This document shows positions 1 to 10,748 of a stretch of 64,000 nucleotides of DNA, one piece after another. The notes under the pieces are model-generated. The model worked only from the letters and a program-made list of their open reading frames with translations. It was not told where the DNA came from and did no database searches. This stretch comes from Rhabditophanes sp. KR3021 (lineage: Eukaryota; Nematoda; Chromadorea; Rhabditida; Alloionematidae), in the NCBI GenBank assembly GCA_963281155.1, contig CAUJLY010000002.1, positions 6,758,001 to 6,822,000 on the forward strand, written 5' to 3'. Positions within the stretch are counted from its first letter, which is position 1, and each line of letters starts with the position of its first letter. The position numbers and the translations under genes are program-made.

Positions 1-336
1 TTTTAAAAGACATTTAATTATTCAGAATATATCCCGTTCTATTTATTTGTAATGCTTGGACAAAAATTACAATCAGTCACAATGTGTTAATTAGCTTTTC
101 AAGTGTATAATTGCATACGTCTCTAGAATATTATTTTTTCAAAGACACAAACATTTGGAATTATTATTTAAGTTTGATATAGAATTATCAGTTATGATCG
201 GAAATTATAAAACTCCACCCCATTCTTATCTTCTAATACAATGATAATAATCCTTACATAACCACATTTTCTTTCTCTTAATTAAGCAATTTCCTACTCT
301 TGTTTAAGAACACTTTTTACTTTACTAAATTAAGAA
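1..336. other. Intergenic, no gene seen
   Basis: AT-rich sequence upstream of the BTB-Kelch gene. I see no open frame, RNA gene or repeat here. It presumably holds the promoter of the gene that starts at 337. Confidence 0.5.
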
Positions 337-2165
337 ATGATCTATAAATATTTTCCCAATTTGTTTAAAGCTAGACTTTTTAATGACGCTGAATTAGTAT
401 TCAGTGACGGATCTATGAAAGTTTCAAGAATGATCTTGGCTGGGCATAGCAAGTATTTTTATGATTTGCTCACCAAGGATGTCACCAAAAGTAAGTTTAT
501 CAATATATTCTTTTGATAAACTTGGTTGTTTCAGCCAAATTTGATATTAAGAATTTGAAGATGGCTGATTTTAAGGTTTACTATGAATACATTCATTCTG
601 GAGATAATTTTAAAATTGATAAGGATAAGGTTGTCGCTTTTTTGCAAGTTCAAATTGAGTTAAACTTACCTGATATAAAGGTGCGTTAATTTTGAGTAAA
701 CTTTTAATTGTTTATTTAGATTAAATTAAAGGAATGGATTAAAAAAAAAATTTTATTATTTACCAAGGCATTTTCTTTGAAAACTCTAATAAACCTGAAC
801 TCAATGAGTATCATAATTTGATTGAACAGTTGATAACCACCAATTTTAAAGCTCTCTGTAAAATAAAGGCTTTTGATTCATTTTCAAGAGACAATTTCTT
901 AAAACTTATGAGGAAAGGTTTTTTAAAGAATAAGGATCAAGTAATGATTTTGGATATAATTACACGCTGGGTCGAATATGACCTTGATAACAGAAAATCA
1001 GATTGGCTCGATTTAGCTTCACGAATTAATTATACAAAAGTTGAACGTATAACATTAGAGGAATATGTTGAAAAAAATAAAAATATTTATTTGATACCGG
1101 ATTTAATGGAATTTTTATTCCCTAAAATTTGTGAAAAAGAAAAAATTGGCGTTAGCAGCATAGTTTCAAAAAATGAAAAAACTGCTATTAGCAGCATAGT
1201 TTCAAAAAATAGTTATTCAAAAATGATTTTGTGTAAGTCTTGAATTAATAAATAATTATATTTTTTAAGTTGGAGGGTATAATTCAAATCAATCAGTTGT
1301 TGAAATTGATATGAAACAAAATTCAGTAAAAAAAATTAGGAATTTATCTATTGGAAAAACATATAATTGCTCAAACAAAATAGGAGATGATGTATTTGTA
1401 TTAGGAGATATTCATAGCAAAGAAATCGAAAAGTATGTTCTCAGTTTTAATTACTAACTAAGCATTTTTAGGTATAATTTGGAAAGTAACAAATCTGAAG
1501 TTCTTTCATTGGAAATGACTTCTAACAAATATGATTATTCATCTGTTGTTCACTCAAATAGAATTTATGTTATTGGTGGAAGATTAAATGGCAATTCAAT
1601 TGACACTGTTGAATAGTAAGTATGGCAATATTTAAATTTATTTTATATTTAGTTTCGAACCTGAAAAAATAAAATGGATTGATGCTCCACAATTATTACA
1701 ATCAATTAGATGTCACGATTCAGTTATTGTTGATGAAATTATTTATACTGTAGGAGATATTTTGTCTAACAAGTTCCAAAGGTAATTAAAGACACTAATT
1801 AAATAAATAAAGTGTTTAGATTTGATCCACGTGAGGGTAGATGGAGTTTTTTGGCTGATATTCCAAATCGAACATGGTATACTGCTCTGTCCGTGTTTGA
1901 ACATACAATTACATGTTCAGGGGGTGGAAATACTCGTTCGTTGTGCCAAATTTACGACATAACAAATAACAAATGGGATAAACTTGAAAATTTGACTATT
2001 CCTGTTTATGGAGCAAAATCTGTCGAAAATGAAACGTCGATTATTGTTGCAGGTGGACACAATATTGACCAAATTCAATCATACAACAAAAATAACAAAA
2101 CCTGGAGTATTATGGATATAACATTACCATATAAAATTGGTTTTAGTTCCAAAATTTGGTTATAA
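337..2165 (+). CDS. BTB-BACK-Kelch protein, apparent frameshift in exon 3
   Basis: Kelch-like proteins usually act as substrate adaptors for cullin-3 ubiquitin ligases. I read seven exons: 337-490, 535-680, 720-1232, 1270-1432, 1472-1615, 1653-1781 and 1820-2165, all with GT-AG introns of 37-44 nt. Residues of about 10-95 form a BTB domain (DAELVFSDGSMKV, then LAGHSKYF). A BACK-like helical region follows, and from about residue 255 come Kelch blades with IYVIGG, IIVAGG and repeated aromatic-W positions. Exon 3 changes frame at a run of ten A (741-750). One extra A would restore a single frame of 531 codons from ATG to stop, so this is either a homopolymer sequencing error or a recent inactivating change. 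The substrate cannot be inferred. The family call is secure; the activity of the gene is not. Confidence 0.8.
1152..1210 (+). repeat. Two-copy 36-nt in-frame duplication inside the BTB-Kelch gene
   Basis: The 23-nt segment beginning at 1152 recurs at 1188 without change. It encodes two copies of SSIVSKN in the linker between the BACK and Kelch regions. The period is 36 nt, so the reading frame is kept. This looks like a recent tandem duplication in a flexible linker. Confidence 0.75.
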
Positions 2166-3324
2166 TTTGAAATAAAATATTGTCATGTGGAAAGTTCTTT
2201 TATTTGAAAATCATCTATTTTTAATTCATGGCATCTAAATAAGTGTATATTTAATTTGTCAAAAAATTCAGTTTAAACAATTCGAAAACATTTTGAGTAG
2301 TAATTTATTCAAAATGTTCCAACTTATTTTTTGCATGACCTCATATTTGTTTTTACCTTTTAATAATTATTTTGCAAAATTCATGCTTTGCTTTTAAAAG
2401 TAACAAATGATAAGAGTTTAATTAAAATATTTTATTTGTTTCTAATACAAGTATAAATAAAGTCATATGAAGCAATACATTCGCATAAAAATTATTGGAA
2501 AGTTACATTTCTAAATAATCGTTGTAAGCTTTAGAAAGCTTAGTAAAAAAATTAGTTAATAAGTCGGTTGAAGGGAATGTAAATTTCTTTTCTTTCATTT
2601 TACCAAAGGAATCCTTCTTAGCATTCAATGGAGCGATTGTCAGTTTAATTGTAATTCCGTTTTGTATGTTGATTGCAAAAAAGCATATGGATATGAGGAT
2701 GCTATTGAATACTTGGTTGGATTTAATCAAACAAAACAATACTTTGTTATTAATATATTATATAAAAGTACACAAAATTAAAGATATTAACAAACACAAA
2801 TTGAAATAACAAATTTATTGTATTATAAAGATAGATAAAACTTGATACTGAGGATGAAAAATTCATAAAAATAGCCAAATAAGTCTCGCCATCTAAAGCA
2901 ATCAAAGTTAATGCCAGCAATACCAAATAACATTAGAGAAGTTTAATTCATATAAACGAGATATTTAAACAAATAATGCAATAATAAACACGTTGCATCT
3001 AATTCATTTCAAATTTGCATTTTTTTAACTAAAATATCTTTCCATTTCAAATTAACAAAAACAAACTTATTAGTTAATGATTCCAACTAATTTATTTGCA
3101 TTTATCCAAATGAAACTAAACATATTTTATCAAACGTGGTTAATTACTTTTGCAATCAGTAAAAATGTATTCTTACCCTAAGTTGATATTTATTGATGAT
3201 ATTCAAATAAATCAATAATAATGATAATTCATGTAGATTAATCATAATTTTTTATATTGTTATTAAAACTGATAAAATTGAGTATAATTAAGAATTAGAA
3301 ATTCAGAACACCAAATAAACTACG
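2166..3324. other. Intergenic, no convincing gene
   Basis: AT-rich spacer. A 78-codon minus-strand open frame (2739-2503) has a hydrophobic start and a KLSKAYNDYLEM end, but no recognisable family and no neighbouring exon, so I do not call it a gene. Confidence 0.4.
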
Positions 3325-3777
3325 ATGAAGATGAGTATATTTATTTTTTTAACTATTTCATTATTTGGTAATGTTGAGCAGATTCAGATGGAATAGAATT
3401 TGTATTTTCATTCATTTACGATGGCACTGATATTAATCCTCCTAGCAATGTTCTAGCCACAACCGTTATTACAATACCAACAATTGATGATAGTATTTGC
3501 ACATTCACATATACGCGATCGTCTGATAACAAAACCGTTTCAATCAAACAAAGAGCTTCTTATAACAAACTTAATGAGGACGTATAAAAGTAGCTAAAAA
3601 TTCAGAATAACAAAGAAAGCCTTTTATTTTTCTTCATAAACTTACAATTCTTATGTTGAAGGTATCAATTTTGATTTAAGCGATTTCAATTTTACTGATG
3701 AATATCCATTATTGAAGGAATTTCATATTACACACAGAAACAGTGGAAAAGACATGAATTTTATAAAAACATTTTAG
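3325..3777 (+). pseudogene. Small secreted-protein-like gene, broken or with a tiny intron
   Basis: The ATG at 3325 opens a signal-peptide-like stretch (MKMSIFIFLTISLFG). The frame then stops within eight codons. A second open segment starting at about 3388 reads GIEFVFSFIYDGTDINPPSN and runs to a TAA at about 3588. A third segment, from about 3655 to 3777, reads GINFDLSDFNFTDEYPLLKE and ends FIKTF. The first two segments join in frame only if 3368-3387, a 20-nt stretch with GT-AG ends, is removed. That is far below the 37-50 nt introns elsewhere in this window. I recognise no family. The pieces look like a fast-evolving, N-glycosylation-rich secreted protein that is probably decaying. Confidence 0.35.
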
Positions 3778-4102
3778 AAGGATCGGAAGGTACTTGTGGC
3801 TTCAAAAAATAAAAAGTCTACGTTCAGCAACTTCTTTGTTGAATTTTGTATTGCATTATAACATTGGTTGACATCAACGTCAGATAAAGTTACTATCCCA
3901 AGCATTTGTTGTAAATTAATTTCTTTAGGATTTGGAATATTTCTTTTGATTGTCAAGTTATTCATTGGAAATGAAAACATGTGTGTTGTTGTTTTAATAC
4001 CCGAATAATTAAAATTCAGACCTGTAAGTGAATTAGAACGCAATCCATAGCATACATCGAGCACAATGTTTCCTAAATTCACATCTATTGATACCGGACT
4101 AT
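3774..4102 (-). CDS. Possible exon of an unknown secreted protein
   Basis: This is an open segment of about 108 codons on the minus strand, from an AG at 4104-4103 to a stop at 3774. It contains several N-x-S/T sites (NFNYSG, NNLTIK, IQNSTKK) and two cysteines. There is no in-frame ATG near its beginning, so an upstream exon is missing or the piece is a fragment. It ends tail-to-tail with the broken plus-strand gene next to it. I recognise no family and cannot exclude a chance open frame. Confidence 0.25.
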
Positions 4103-5024
4103 CTTTTTATTTCTGTTGCATATTTGATTCAAAATTTGAACAAGGTTATTAATCGACAGCCGGAGCTTATTTATTAATTATTTTATTTGGATTGTTTATC
4201 CTCTCAAATTAACAGCGTACTCCATGCCATCAATAAAGGTAGTAGAGTGGAATAGGGGTAACTTAAATAAGATAATTCGAATATGATCATTTGCTTGTAA
4301 GAGAAAACAATTAGAGAATTGAACTGTGCAACATTTGAGTATTAATAAGGGGCATAAATCATGTAATCAAAGGTATTATTTTAATTAAAGATGTTGTGTG
4401 CAATGGAAGTTATTAAGAACAAAAAAGGACACAGGGAGATAATAATACATTTTATTTAATAGAATTTCTACGAAGCATCAAAAATAGTATTACCCATATT
4501 CCAACTCCCCAAATTTATGGATTGTATTCGATTGGGAACCAAAAGGTGTACGAAAATACATAACTAACATTCAGATAAGTATAATAGTTTCAAATGATTA
4601 AGCTTCACAATTTGTTTAAAAGAAACTTCCGTTATAATTACCGAATGAACTTCCCTGTTGTATAATTGATAAAAACAGGAACACTATCATTCTTTAATTT
4701 GCTAATTCTTGAAAATGTACTCAAATCAACTTTACTATGTAGTATTAGATTCATAATTACGTTGATTACGAATTACACTTTTCAGTTTGTTCAAACTAAA
4801 TTTGCGAATGCCAAACCACCCACACATTATTTTTTCGATTTTAAAATATTGTGTTTATCAATCAGATCTTGGTGATTAAAACAAACCAATTATTATTTTG
4901 TAGTGATTTTGTTAAAATTAAACTCATTGGAATATTCCTATTTTTCCTTGTATTGGTAACCCATTCGAGCTGGCGTACCCAAAAGTCTCTTTATTTTAAA
5001 TAGATTTTGTTGATATGCATTATC
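4103..5024. other. Intergenic, no gene seen
   Basis: AT-rich sequence upstream of the 5S gene. The only open frame, a 69-codon stretch at 4666-4875, is hydrophobic and low in complexity, and is probably chance. Confidence 0.4.
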
Positions 5025-5143
5025 GCTTACGCTCATATCATGTTGAAAGCACCTCATCCCGTTCGATCTGAGAAGTGAATCAACTTCGAGCTACCTTAGT
5101 ACTTGGATCGGAGACGTCCTGGGAATCCGTAGTGGTGTAAGCT
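5025..5143 (+). rRNA. 5S ribosomal RNA
   Basis: A 119-nt sequence follows the nematode 5S consensus from GCTTACG through CATATCA, CATCCCG, GATCTG, TAGTACTTGGATCGGAGACG and CCTGGGAATCC to TGTAAGCT. Its two ends pair as the terminal helix (GCTTAC with GTAAGC). The internal RNA polymerase III control region is present, and a T5 run ends transcription immediately after the gene. It is a single copy here rather than part of an array. A number of substitutions relative to the nematode consensus I remember suggest a variant or dispersed copy. Confidence 0.92.
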
Positions 5144-5147
5144 TTTT
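5143..5147 (+). terminator. RNA polymerase III T-run terminator of the 5S gene
   Basis: A run of five T starts at the last base of the 5S gene, as expected for polymerase III termination. Confidence 0.7.
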
Positions 5148-5742
5148 GCATAATAAACATTACATTCTTTTTATAACGTCAATTTAGTTTACGATTAATT
5201 AGCTACATAATAAGTGTCAAAGATAATATTTTATTGCTGTAAATTAATCTACTGCGTATTTATATAAAAGTTGATAATTAAAACAAAGGTAAATAAATGT
5301 CCATTATTCTAATTCTGTTACACAACTTTGGAGCGAGGTTAAAAGTATCTCTTATAAACAGAATTTACAGTCCGAAAAGAGATTGCAAAGGTTTGATCAA
5401 GTTCATATTCAATTTTGTCGATAATTTACTTATTATGTTGCTAATTAATAACTGTAATTTAAGCAACTAACTATTCAAATAACTTTTATTGTGCACTATT
5501 TGCCTTAAATATTTTGGATAATTATCTTTGTCTTCATTTGTTATTTATTTGGATGTCGACAAAACATGCTTGTGGATATCCATTCTTCTTATTGGAAATG
5601 TATTTACTGGTTGTTACTATTATCCCATTGTTTTTAGTTAAAAACATCTTTAACTCTCTAATTTAGGTTGAAATGGAATAAAAGAGTGAAAAAGTGTTAT
5701 TCGGTGATGAAAGTGGTTGGCTTCTATTTAATCCAATGTACC
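5148..5742. other. Intergenic, no gene seen
   Basis: AT-rich spacer between the 5S and tRNA genes. A weak spliced-leader-RNA-like arrangement near 5290-5345 was considered and rejected. Confidence 0.4.
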
Positions 5743-5747
5743 AAAAA
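5743..5747 (-). terminator. RNA polymerase III T-run terminator of tRNA-Asp
   Basis: Five A on the plus strand form a T5 run four bases past the 3' end of the minus-strand tRNA. Confidence 0.65.
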
Positions 5748-5750
5748 GTA

Positions 5751-5822
5751 CTCCCAGCCAGGGAATCGAACCCTGGTCTCGCACGTGACAGGCGCGGATA
5801 CTCACCACTATACTAGCTGGGA
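5751..5822 (-). tRNA. tRNA-Asp (anticodon GTC)
   Basis: Read on the minus strand, the 72-nt sequence folds as a standard cloverleaf. The acceptor stem is TCCCAGC with GCTGGGA, and the discriminator base is G. The D-arm carries TAGTATAGTGGT. The anticodon loop CTGTCAC is closed by a five-pair stem with one G-T pair. The T-arm is built on GGTTCGATTCC. The GTC anticodon, the G discriminator and the overall sequence match eukaryotic tRNA-Asp. No intron is present, the A and B boxes are intact, and CCA is not encoded. Confidence 0.96.
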
Positions 5823-7080
5823 CTGTAGGTAATGCCTCCAGTTTGACCCAAAAATTAAAAAAAATTTACAAATTTAGTCACAATACAACAAAAACAACTT
5901 TAAACTAGCTTATCTTAAACATTTATTATTACATCAATAATAATCAAGGAAGGCATAATATTCAACAATACACCATTATTTAACTGTGTCTATTGCAGAA
6001 GAGGCAAATTATAAGATTGGACATATGCTACAAGTTTGACTTCAAATTGTATTTCATTAATTGACTAAATTTAATGAGATGTGGAAACCCCTATACAAAA
6101 TGAAGAATATATTTTATTTTTGCTTCAATTCAAAATATAAAATGCTTGCATTCCATTAAAGCAAGTATCGAGGTAGTAGATAATTATAAGATTGAATGAT
6201 TGAAGTCTCCTGCTTAGCATGTACTCCAAATATTCGGTGGTGATGCCATTATTTTGAATGATATTGCTGCAGATCATCTGGAGTTACTTAATTTCACATA
6301 AGGATCAATCATATAAAAGAAACTAGTGATGAGTATAATGAAACATTCCATAAGCAACTCCTAATAGATTGTCCTTAGTTTTTTAATAATATCATGAAGT
6401 TTATTTAAAGTTGAATGACACAGTGATATTTCTTTATTAATACAAATTATCGCACTAATTGGACTAATTTTGATCTTGAAGATTATCAAACAGTGAGTTT
6501 GTTTTTTAATTCAACAACTAATTCAAATTTTTATTGTACAAAATATTGCTGCGTGTGAGAAATTGACCAATCCCAAAGTCGACCTTGCTGGATCAATATA
6601 AAGGTGGTGTCGAACATGAATTTTAAATTTATTATTACTAATCAGAAAGGCTAACATTATAAAAAGAAAGAATGTATTAAATGGATATTCATCAAAACTC
6701 AAATGTAGTTAATTTCAATATAATAATACAAGCCGTTTAAACAACATATGTAATTGACCTAATTGCACCAAATTGGTAATACGAAACTATTTGCATTCTT
6801 GATCATAAAGGATCGGAAATGATTTAAACCGCTCAAATAATGTAGAAATAAATATGTTTACAACAACAAGGAATCAATGGAAAAACACTTGTTTGAATGT
6901 AATTAAACACATTCAATTCATTTATTGAAGCTTAAAACCGTTTATATTCAGAGATTAGTGTCAAACGATTAAGCTATTCACTAAATATAATCATGTTTGC
7001 ATCAATGAATTCAGTTTTTTGAGATTTTTACTCTGAAACGGACTTACAAGTACGAGTCTCAAACAACATATGGATAAAAG
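5823..7080. other. Intergenic with possible coding remnants
   Basis: No complete gene is seen. An open plus-strand segment at about 6435-6570 reads NYRTNWTNFDLEDYQT and ends in a cysteine cluster without any start codon. A shorter piece near 6235-6300 reads GGDAIILNDIAADHLELLNF. Both look like decayed exons, but the lengths are within chance. Confidence 0.3.
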
Positions 7081-7365
7081 AAGGCTGGTTTGCTTACTTG
7101 CGTAGAAGCGTGTGTAAAAGTTGATACATGTACTGGACTCGATTGCCTCCTTAAAAATAATGATCTGATTGAATGTGTCTTAAAGTGCGTATTGGGGATG
7201 AATTGTCCTAAACAAGCATGCCCTACATCAAACCAAAAGAGTGAGGAATGTGAGAAACTTTGCGATGCACAATGCGTAAAGACTCATCCTTGCAAAGGAA
7301 AGGATTGTTCTGCACAAACTGCATGCCAAGCCCAATGTGACAAGAAATGTGACACCGCTAAATAA
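7081..7365 (+). CDS. Cysteine-rich repeat protein, 5' end unresolved
   Basis: The open frame encodes about 95 residues, roughly one fifth of them cysteine. Three blocks share the spacing C-x3-C-x5-C-x4-C: CVEACVKVDTCTGLDC, CVLKCVLGMNCPKQAC and CDAQCVKTHPCKGKDC. A partial fourth block, CQAQCDKKC, ends the protein. Such regular spacing argues for a real disulfide-rich, probably extracellular protein. No in-frame ATG or signal peptide precedes it: the frame is closed by a TAA at 7075-7077 and the nearest ATG (7070) is out of frame. The first exon is missing, or the gene is broken at its 5' end. A polyadenylation-like AATAAA follows the stop. I recognise no named family. Confidence 0.5.
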   Translation, partial: KAGLLTCVEACVKVDTCTGLDCLLKNNDLIECVLKCVLGMNCPKQACPTSNQKSEECEKLCDAQCVKTHPCKGKDCSAQTACQAQCDKKCDTAK

Positions 7366-8412
7366 ATTGAACGAAGATGAAATAAAAACCAATTTTTTGA
7401 TCAAAAAATTAACCAATTATGATATTTTGGACCCCTACATACTATTGTAATATACCTATTTTCACACGTGAAATAAATTCTGCATACCATACGATTAGTA
7501 TAACTTGATAAGCAATTCCTTGCCGTTCATTTGATGATTGAGAAAGTATCATTTGATCATTTAAAGAAACTACTTTTAAGAAGCTACCGATATTGTATCA
7601 TTCCTTATAACAGCTAATGAAAATTACTTCTATCGACAGCTTTTTAGTAAATTTTCTCCATCTCTCTATATTTAGTCGTAGACAAAGAGACATTCAGCAA
7701 TACTTGTGAGTAATATTTATCCCGTACATAACTAACACCTTTTCTCAAAAGGTGGTCACATCTATTGTTTCAGAATTCTAATTTAATAAAGTATATTGTA
7801 TAGCACGCGTTAAATACCCTGCAAAGTTGAAGAGATGCGCCTTTAAAGTAATGTACGAATCAAAATAATAAAGCTTGATTCGAATTTTTGGAAGATGTTA
7901 CTTACTTAAATCTTCACTTTTTAACTATTCCAAAATAAAATTTGTAAATAGTTGTTGTATTGTTAAATTGCAATCATAGAATCATAGAATATGATGGCTA
8001 AAGAGAAAAGAATAATAGGTGCTGGTGAGCCTCCTTTAACTGGAGCAGCAAAAGTGGCTCCAATGATCATATATTTAACTTGCATGATGAAGAGTGAATT
8101 CTAGGAATGATATAAATTATATGTGGTTCTCAAACTATTTATACTATTATACTCGATGACTTCCACCTGCTCTTTATCACTTTAGCTTGAGTCCAATTAG
8201 TGCTTTATGACTTGCACAAACTACAAATTATTTGATTAGCTTAGTGTGGGATTTTCGGACAGTCATTTTAACATCACACAACTATTTCACGCCACTTACT
8301 TCCTGATTAAACTAAATAATTCATCAGGTTATTACAATTTATATCATTTATGTATCAACATATGATGTTTTAATGAAGTGTTTATTTTCTAAGTAAGACA
8401 ATTGTTTATAAG
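7366..8412. other. Intergenic, no gene seen
   Basis: AT-rich spacer between the cysteine-rich gene and the threonine-rich gene. I see no open frame or RNA gene. Confidence 0.4.
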
Positions 8413-9144
8413 TTAACATCCACAGAGTTGTTCAATTGATCCCCAGATTCCAATCTTGATGGAATAAACCTTGGTTTTTCTGGTTGCATAGTAGACAACG
8501 TAAGCGTTAATACGGGAAATGATTTCAGTGATTTTAAGTGCAGCTGTTGGGAAGGCAGTGTTGTCATTAATAACTTCAACAGTGAATTTAACACAGAAGT
8601 TCTTCCAGACGTTCTTTTCAGAGATAGTCCATCCCGTCATTTGAGTGGTGGAGCTAGTGTAGATGACTGAGAATCCACTGGCATCCACAGTCAATACATT
8701 TGAAGCAGCATGAGAACATCCTCCGCTGTAAGGTTCATAAGTGGTAGTGGGAACTACTGTTGTGATAACTTCAGTGGTAGTAACGGCTTCAGTTGTTGTG
8801 ATGGCTTCAGTTGTGGTAATAGACTCGGTAGTAGAAGGAGCAACGGTTGATGGAAGAATGAGATACTCCTCTGGCCAGCAATTTTGGGACTCACAGAATA
8901 AGAACATGTTGATGAAATCTTCGAAACAGCCGAATTCAGCAGAGATTTGGAAGTTAAGGAGAATTTGCTTCAAGAAACCATAAGTCTTGCAGAAGATGTG
9001 GTATTCTTTCATGATCAGTTTCATCTTTTGTTGGATGGAAAGTCCTTCCATTTGAATAACGAAGGTCATTCTGTCGAGGAAAGCTTTGAGTGCTTGTCTT
9101 CCACTGGTTGAGATCACAATAGTAGTGTCTTTCACACAAGCCAA
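8413..9144 (-). CDS. Two-part secreted-like protein with Thr-rich linker, 5' end unresolved
   Basis: The minus-strand frame has three parts. A helical N-terminal part of about 95 residues carries a GCFEDFINMFLFC cysteine pair. A mucin-like linker built from TTTEA-type repeats follows. The C-terminal part is about 100 residues, rich in beta-strand-forming residues, and ends in CGC. The linker comes from imperfect 24-nt tandem repeats at about 8760-8830. A stop lies immediately before the frame and no splice acceptor of the local TTTYAG type is visible. The first in-frame ATG is at 9069, so the N-terminus is uncertain. A globular domain, Thr linker and beta-rich module together would suit an extracellular or carbohydrate-binding protein, but I see no signature that proves it. 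Confidence 0.5.
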   Translation of the reverse strand: MACVKDTTIVISTSGRQALKAFLDRMTFVIQMEGLSIQQKMKLIMKEYHIFCKTYGFLKQILLNFQISAEFGCFEDFINMFLFCESQNCWPEEYLILPSTVAPSTTESITTTEAITTTEAVTTTEVITTVVPTTTYEPYSGGCSHAASNVLTVDASGFSVIYTSSTTQMTGWTISEKNVWKNFCVKFTVEVINDNTAFPTAALKITEIISRINAYVVYYATRKTKVYSIKIGIWGSIEQLCGC

Positions 9145-9587
9145 TCACAAACTACTAAGAACAAAAGAATTGTCTTATAAATAATAATCTTAAGAAACCA
9201 CCATCCTCGAAGGCATTCTCTAACCCCTAAGAGTTCCAAGAAGCGTTTTTGTTTCAAGTAGTGACAGTTTATCCGACGAAATATATACACTATCTGGATT
9301 TGTCATCAAAAACCACCGGCAAACGTAGGTACAAAATTGTCTATGAAAATAATTATATTTAAATCAACCTAAACACCGTTATAAATTACACATTAGTTCA
9401 AATCAGAGATCTTTCACCACATTTTGACCATGAATGTCTAGCCTTGATGTAAATTGAATTTGTTACCAAAAGTGAGGTAGGGCGTGATTGATGAGGAAAG
9501 AGTAAAGGCAATTAAAGAACGCAGAACATAAGATAACTGATTTATTATATTTAATGGGTACACGTATAAATAAATAATAAGGTACAA
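9145..9587. other. Intergenic, no gene seen
   Basis: This must contain the promoter and perhaps the missing first exon of the minus-strand Thr-rich gene. No signal-peptide exon with a usable donor was found. Confidence 0.4.
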
Positions 9588-9931
9588 ATGAGCATGTCAT
9601 CACCGTTAACAGAATTTAATTACGAGAATATAGATGTTCGTTATACAACGAATAACAACCATGCTGGAGTTGCAGAAATATAGGCACTAGAAGAAGATGC
9701 TTCAGCTATTATAAAAATGTTAGTAATCTTAAAATTGAAAATCATAAATTGGATATGTCTATTATTGAATACGCAGATAAACTTGATGGAAATAAAGTCG
9801 TAGGAGAAATGTCTTTAAAGAAAAAGAAACTTCATTTCTTTGAACCACTTTCTTTAAACGTTAAGAAAGAAAGATATTTGAAAAAACTAGCACAAAATGT
9901 TTATATTTCACGAGATAGATTTAAACAATAA
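9588..9931 (+). pseudogene. Small unknown gene with a frame break
   Basis: An ATG at 9588 opens a 31-codon segment (MSMSSPLTEFNYENID...) that stops at a TAG near 9681. A second frame continues directly from about 9682 to 9931, reading RRRCFSYYKNVSNLKIENHK, then a lysine-rich KKKKLHFFEPLSLNVKK tract. The two parts abut with a one-base shift and no intron between them. The protein would be small, basic and intracellular-looking. I recognise no family. It is either a pseudogene or a gene with an assembly error. Confidence 0.3.
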
Positions 9932-10748
9932 TTACCTTGATACTTTCTCGTTAATTAAACGCCTGTTCGATCATTTCCTTTTATTGTAACATCTCATTTG
10001 TTGATAATATAAATATTAATTATCAAAAGAAAGAAATTTTATTTATTTTGTGACGTCATTTATATGAATCACCTAAACTTTGAGTTTAAATGAATACATT
10101 TAAATATTATTTTATGATTGCGAACGTCTCCTTTCATAAAAAACATGTAACAACAGCTACCAACTCAAAATAACAAATATCATTCAAACATTTCCTTCCA
10201 ACTCTTTAATAAAAATATTTCTTTCAAATGCAAAAAACCAGCCTTCTCGTGTCAAATAACTAGGAAACTTCCATGTCTGATCACTTCCAATCAATGAAAC
10301 ATGCACTATCAAATCATCCCATCTAAACACACCCTAAAAAGATTAAACTAACTTTACCTAGAACACACATTTATTAATCACCTATAGCATCTTCGTCCCA
10401 GGATGATTGACACTTTTATTTGGAGGCGAACTTGGTTGGACCAATGTATACTTTATTTATCATCAGTTAAGTTATTTTTTTATCAAATAAGTCTCTCTTC
10501 TTTAATTATCTTTGGGAGAAAGTCGTCTATGGTTTGGTTGTACCTTTTATTCAAAATCACCCTTACCTTTGGTAGTGATATGCAGGTGATGATTGCTACT
10601 AGCCGCGTTTTATATTAACAAAAGTAATGATACTACCACGACAACACCATCTCTTTACTATGCAAATGTTTCCTTTTCATATACATAAATTATATAGCAT
10701 GACACATCATTTTTCCCAATAAAACATCTTCTTCTATTTCAGGACATC
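9932..10748. other. Intergenic, no gene seen
   Basis: Upstream region of the phosphotransferase gene. An open frame at 10403-10618 is hydrophobic and without family features. A TTCTATTTCAG sequence ending at 10741 could be the trans-splice or 5'-UTR acceptor just before the ATG at 10749. Confidence 0.45.

Noticed and set aside
5270..5345. Possible spliced-leader RNA gene (splice-donor-like GGTAAAT followed by AACTTTGGAG resembling an Sm site) near the 5S gene
   Set aside because: The presumed leader exon bears no resemblance to known nematode SL sequences and the flanking stem-loops do not form.
6165..6190. let-7-like GAGGTAGTAG
   Set aside because: The seed matches, but the first base is C, the rest diverges, and no complementary arm lies within 80 bases on either side to form a precursor hairpin.
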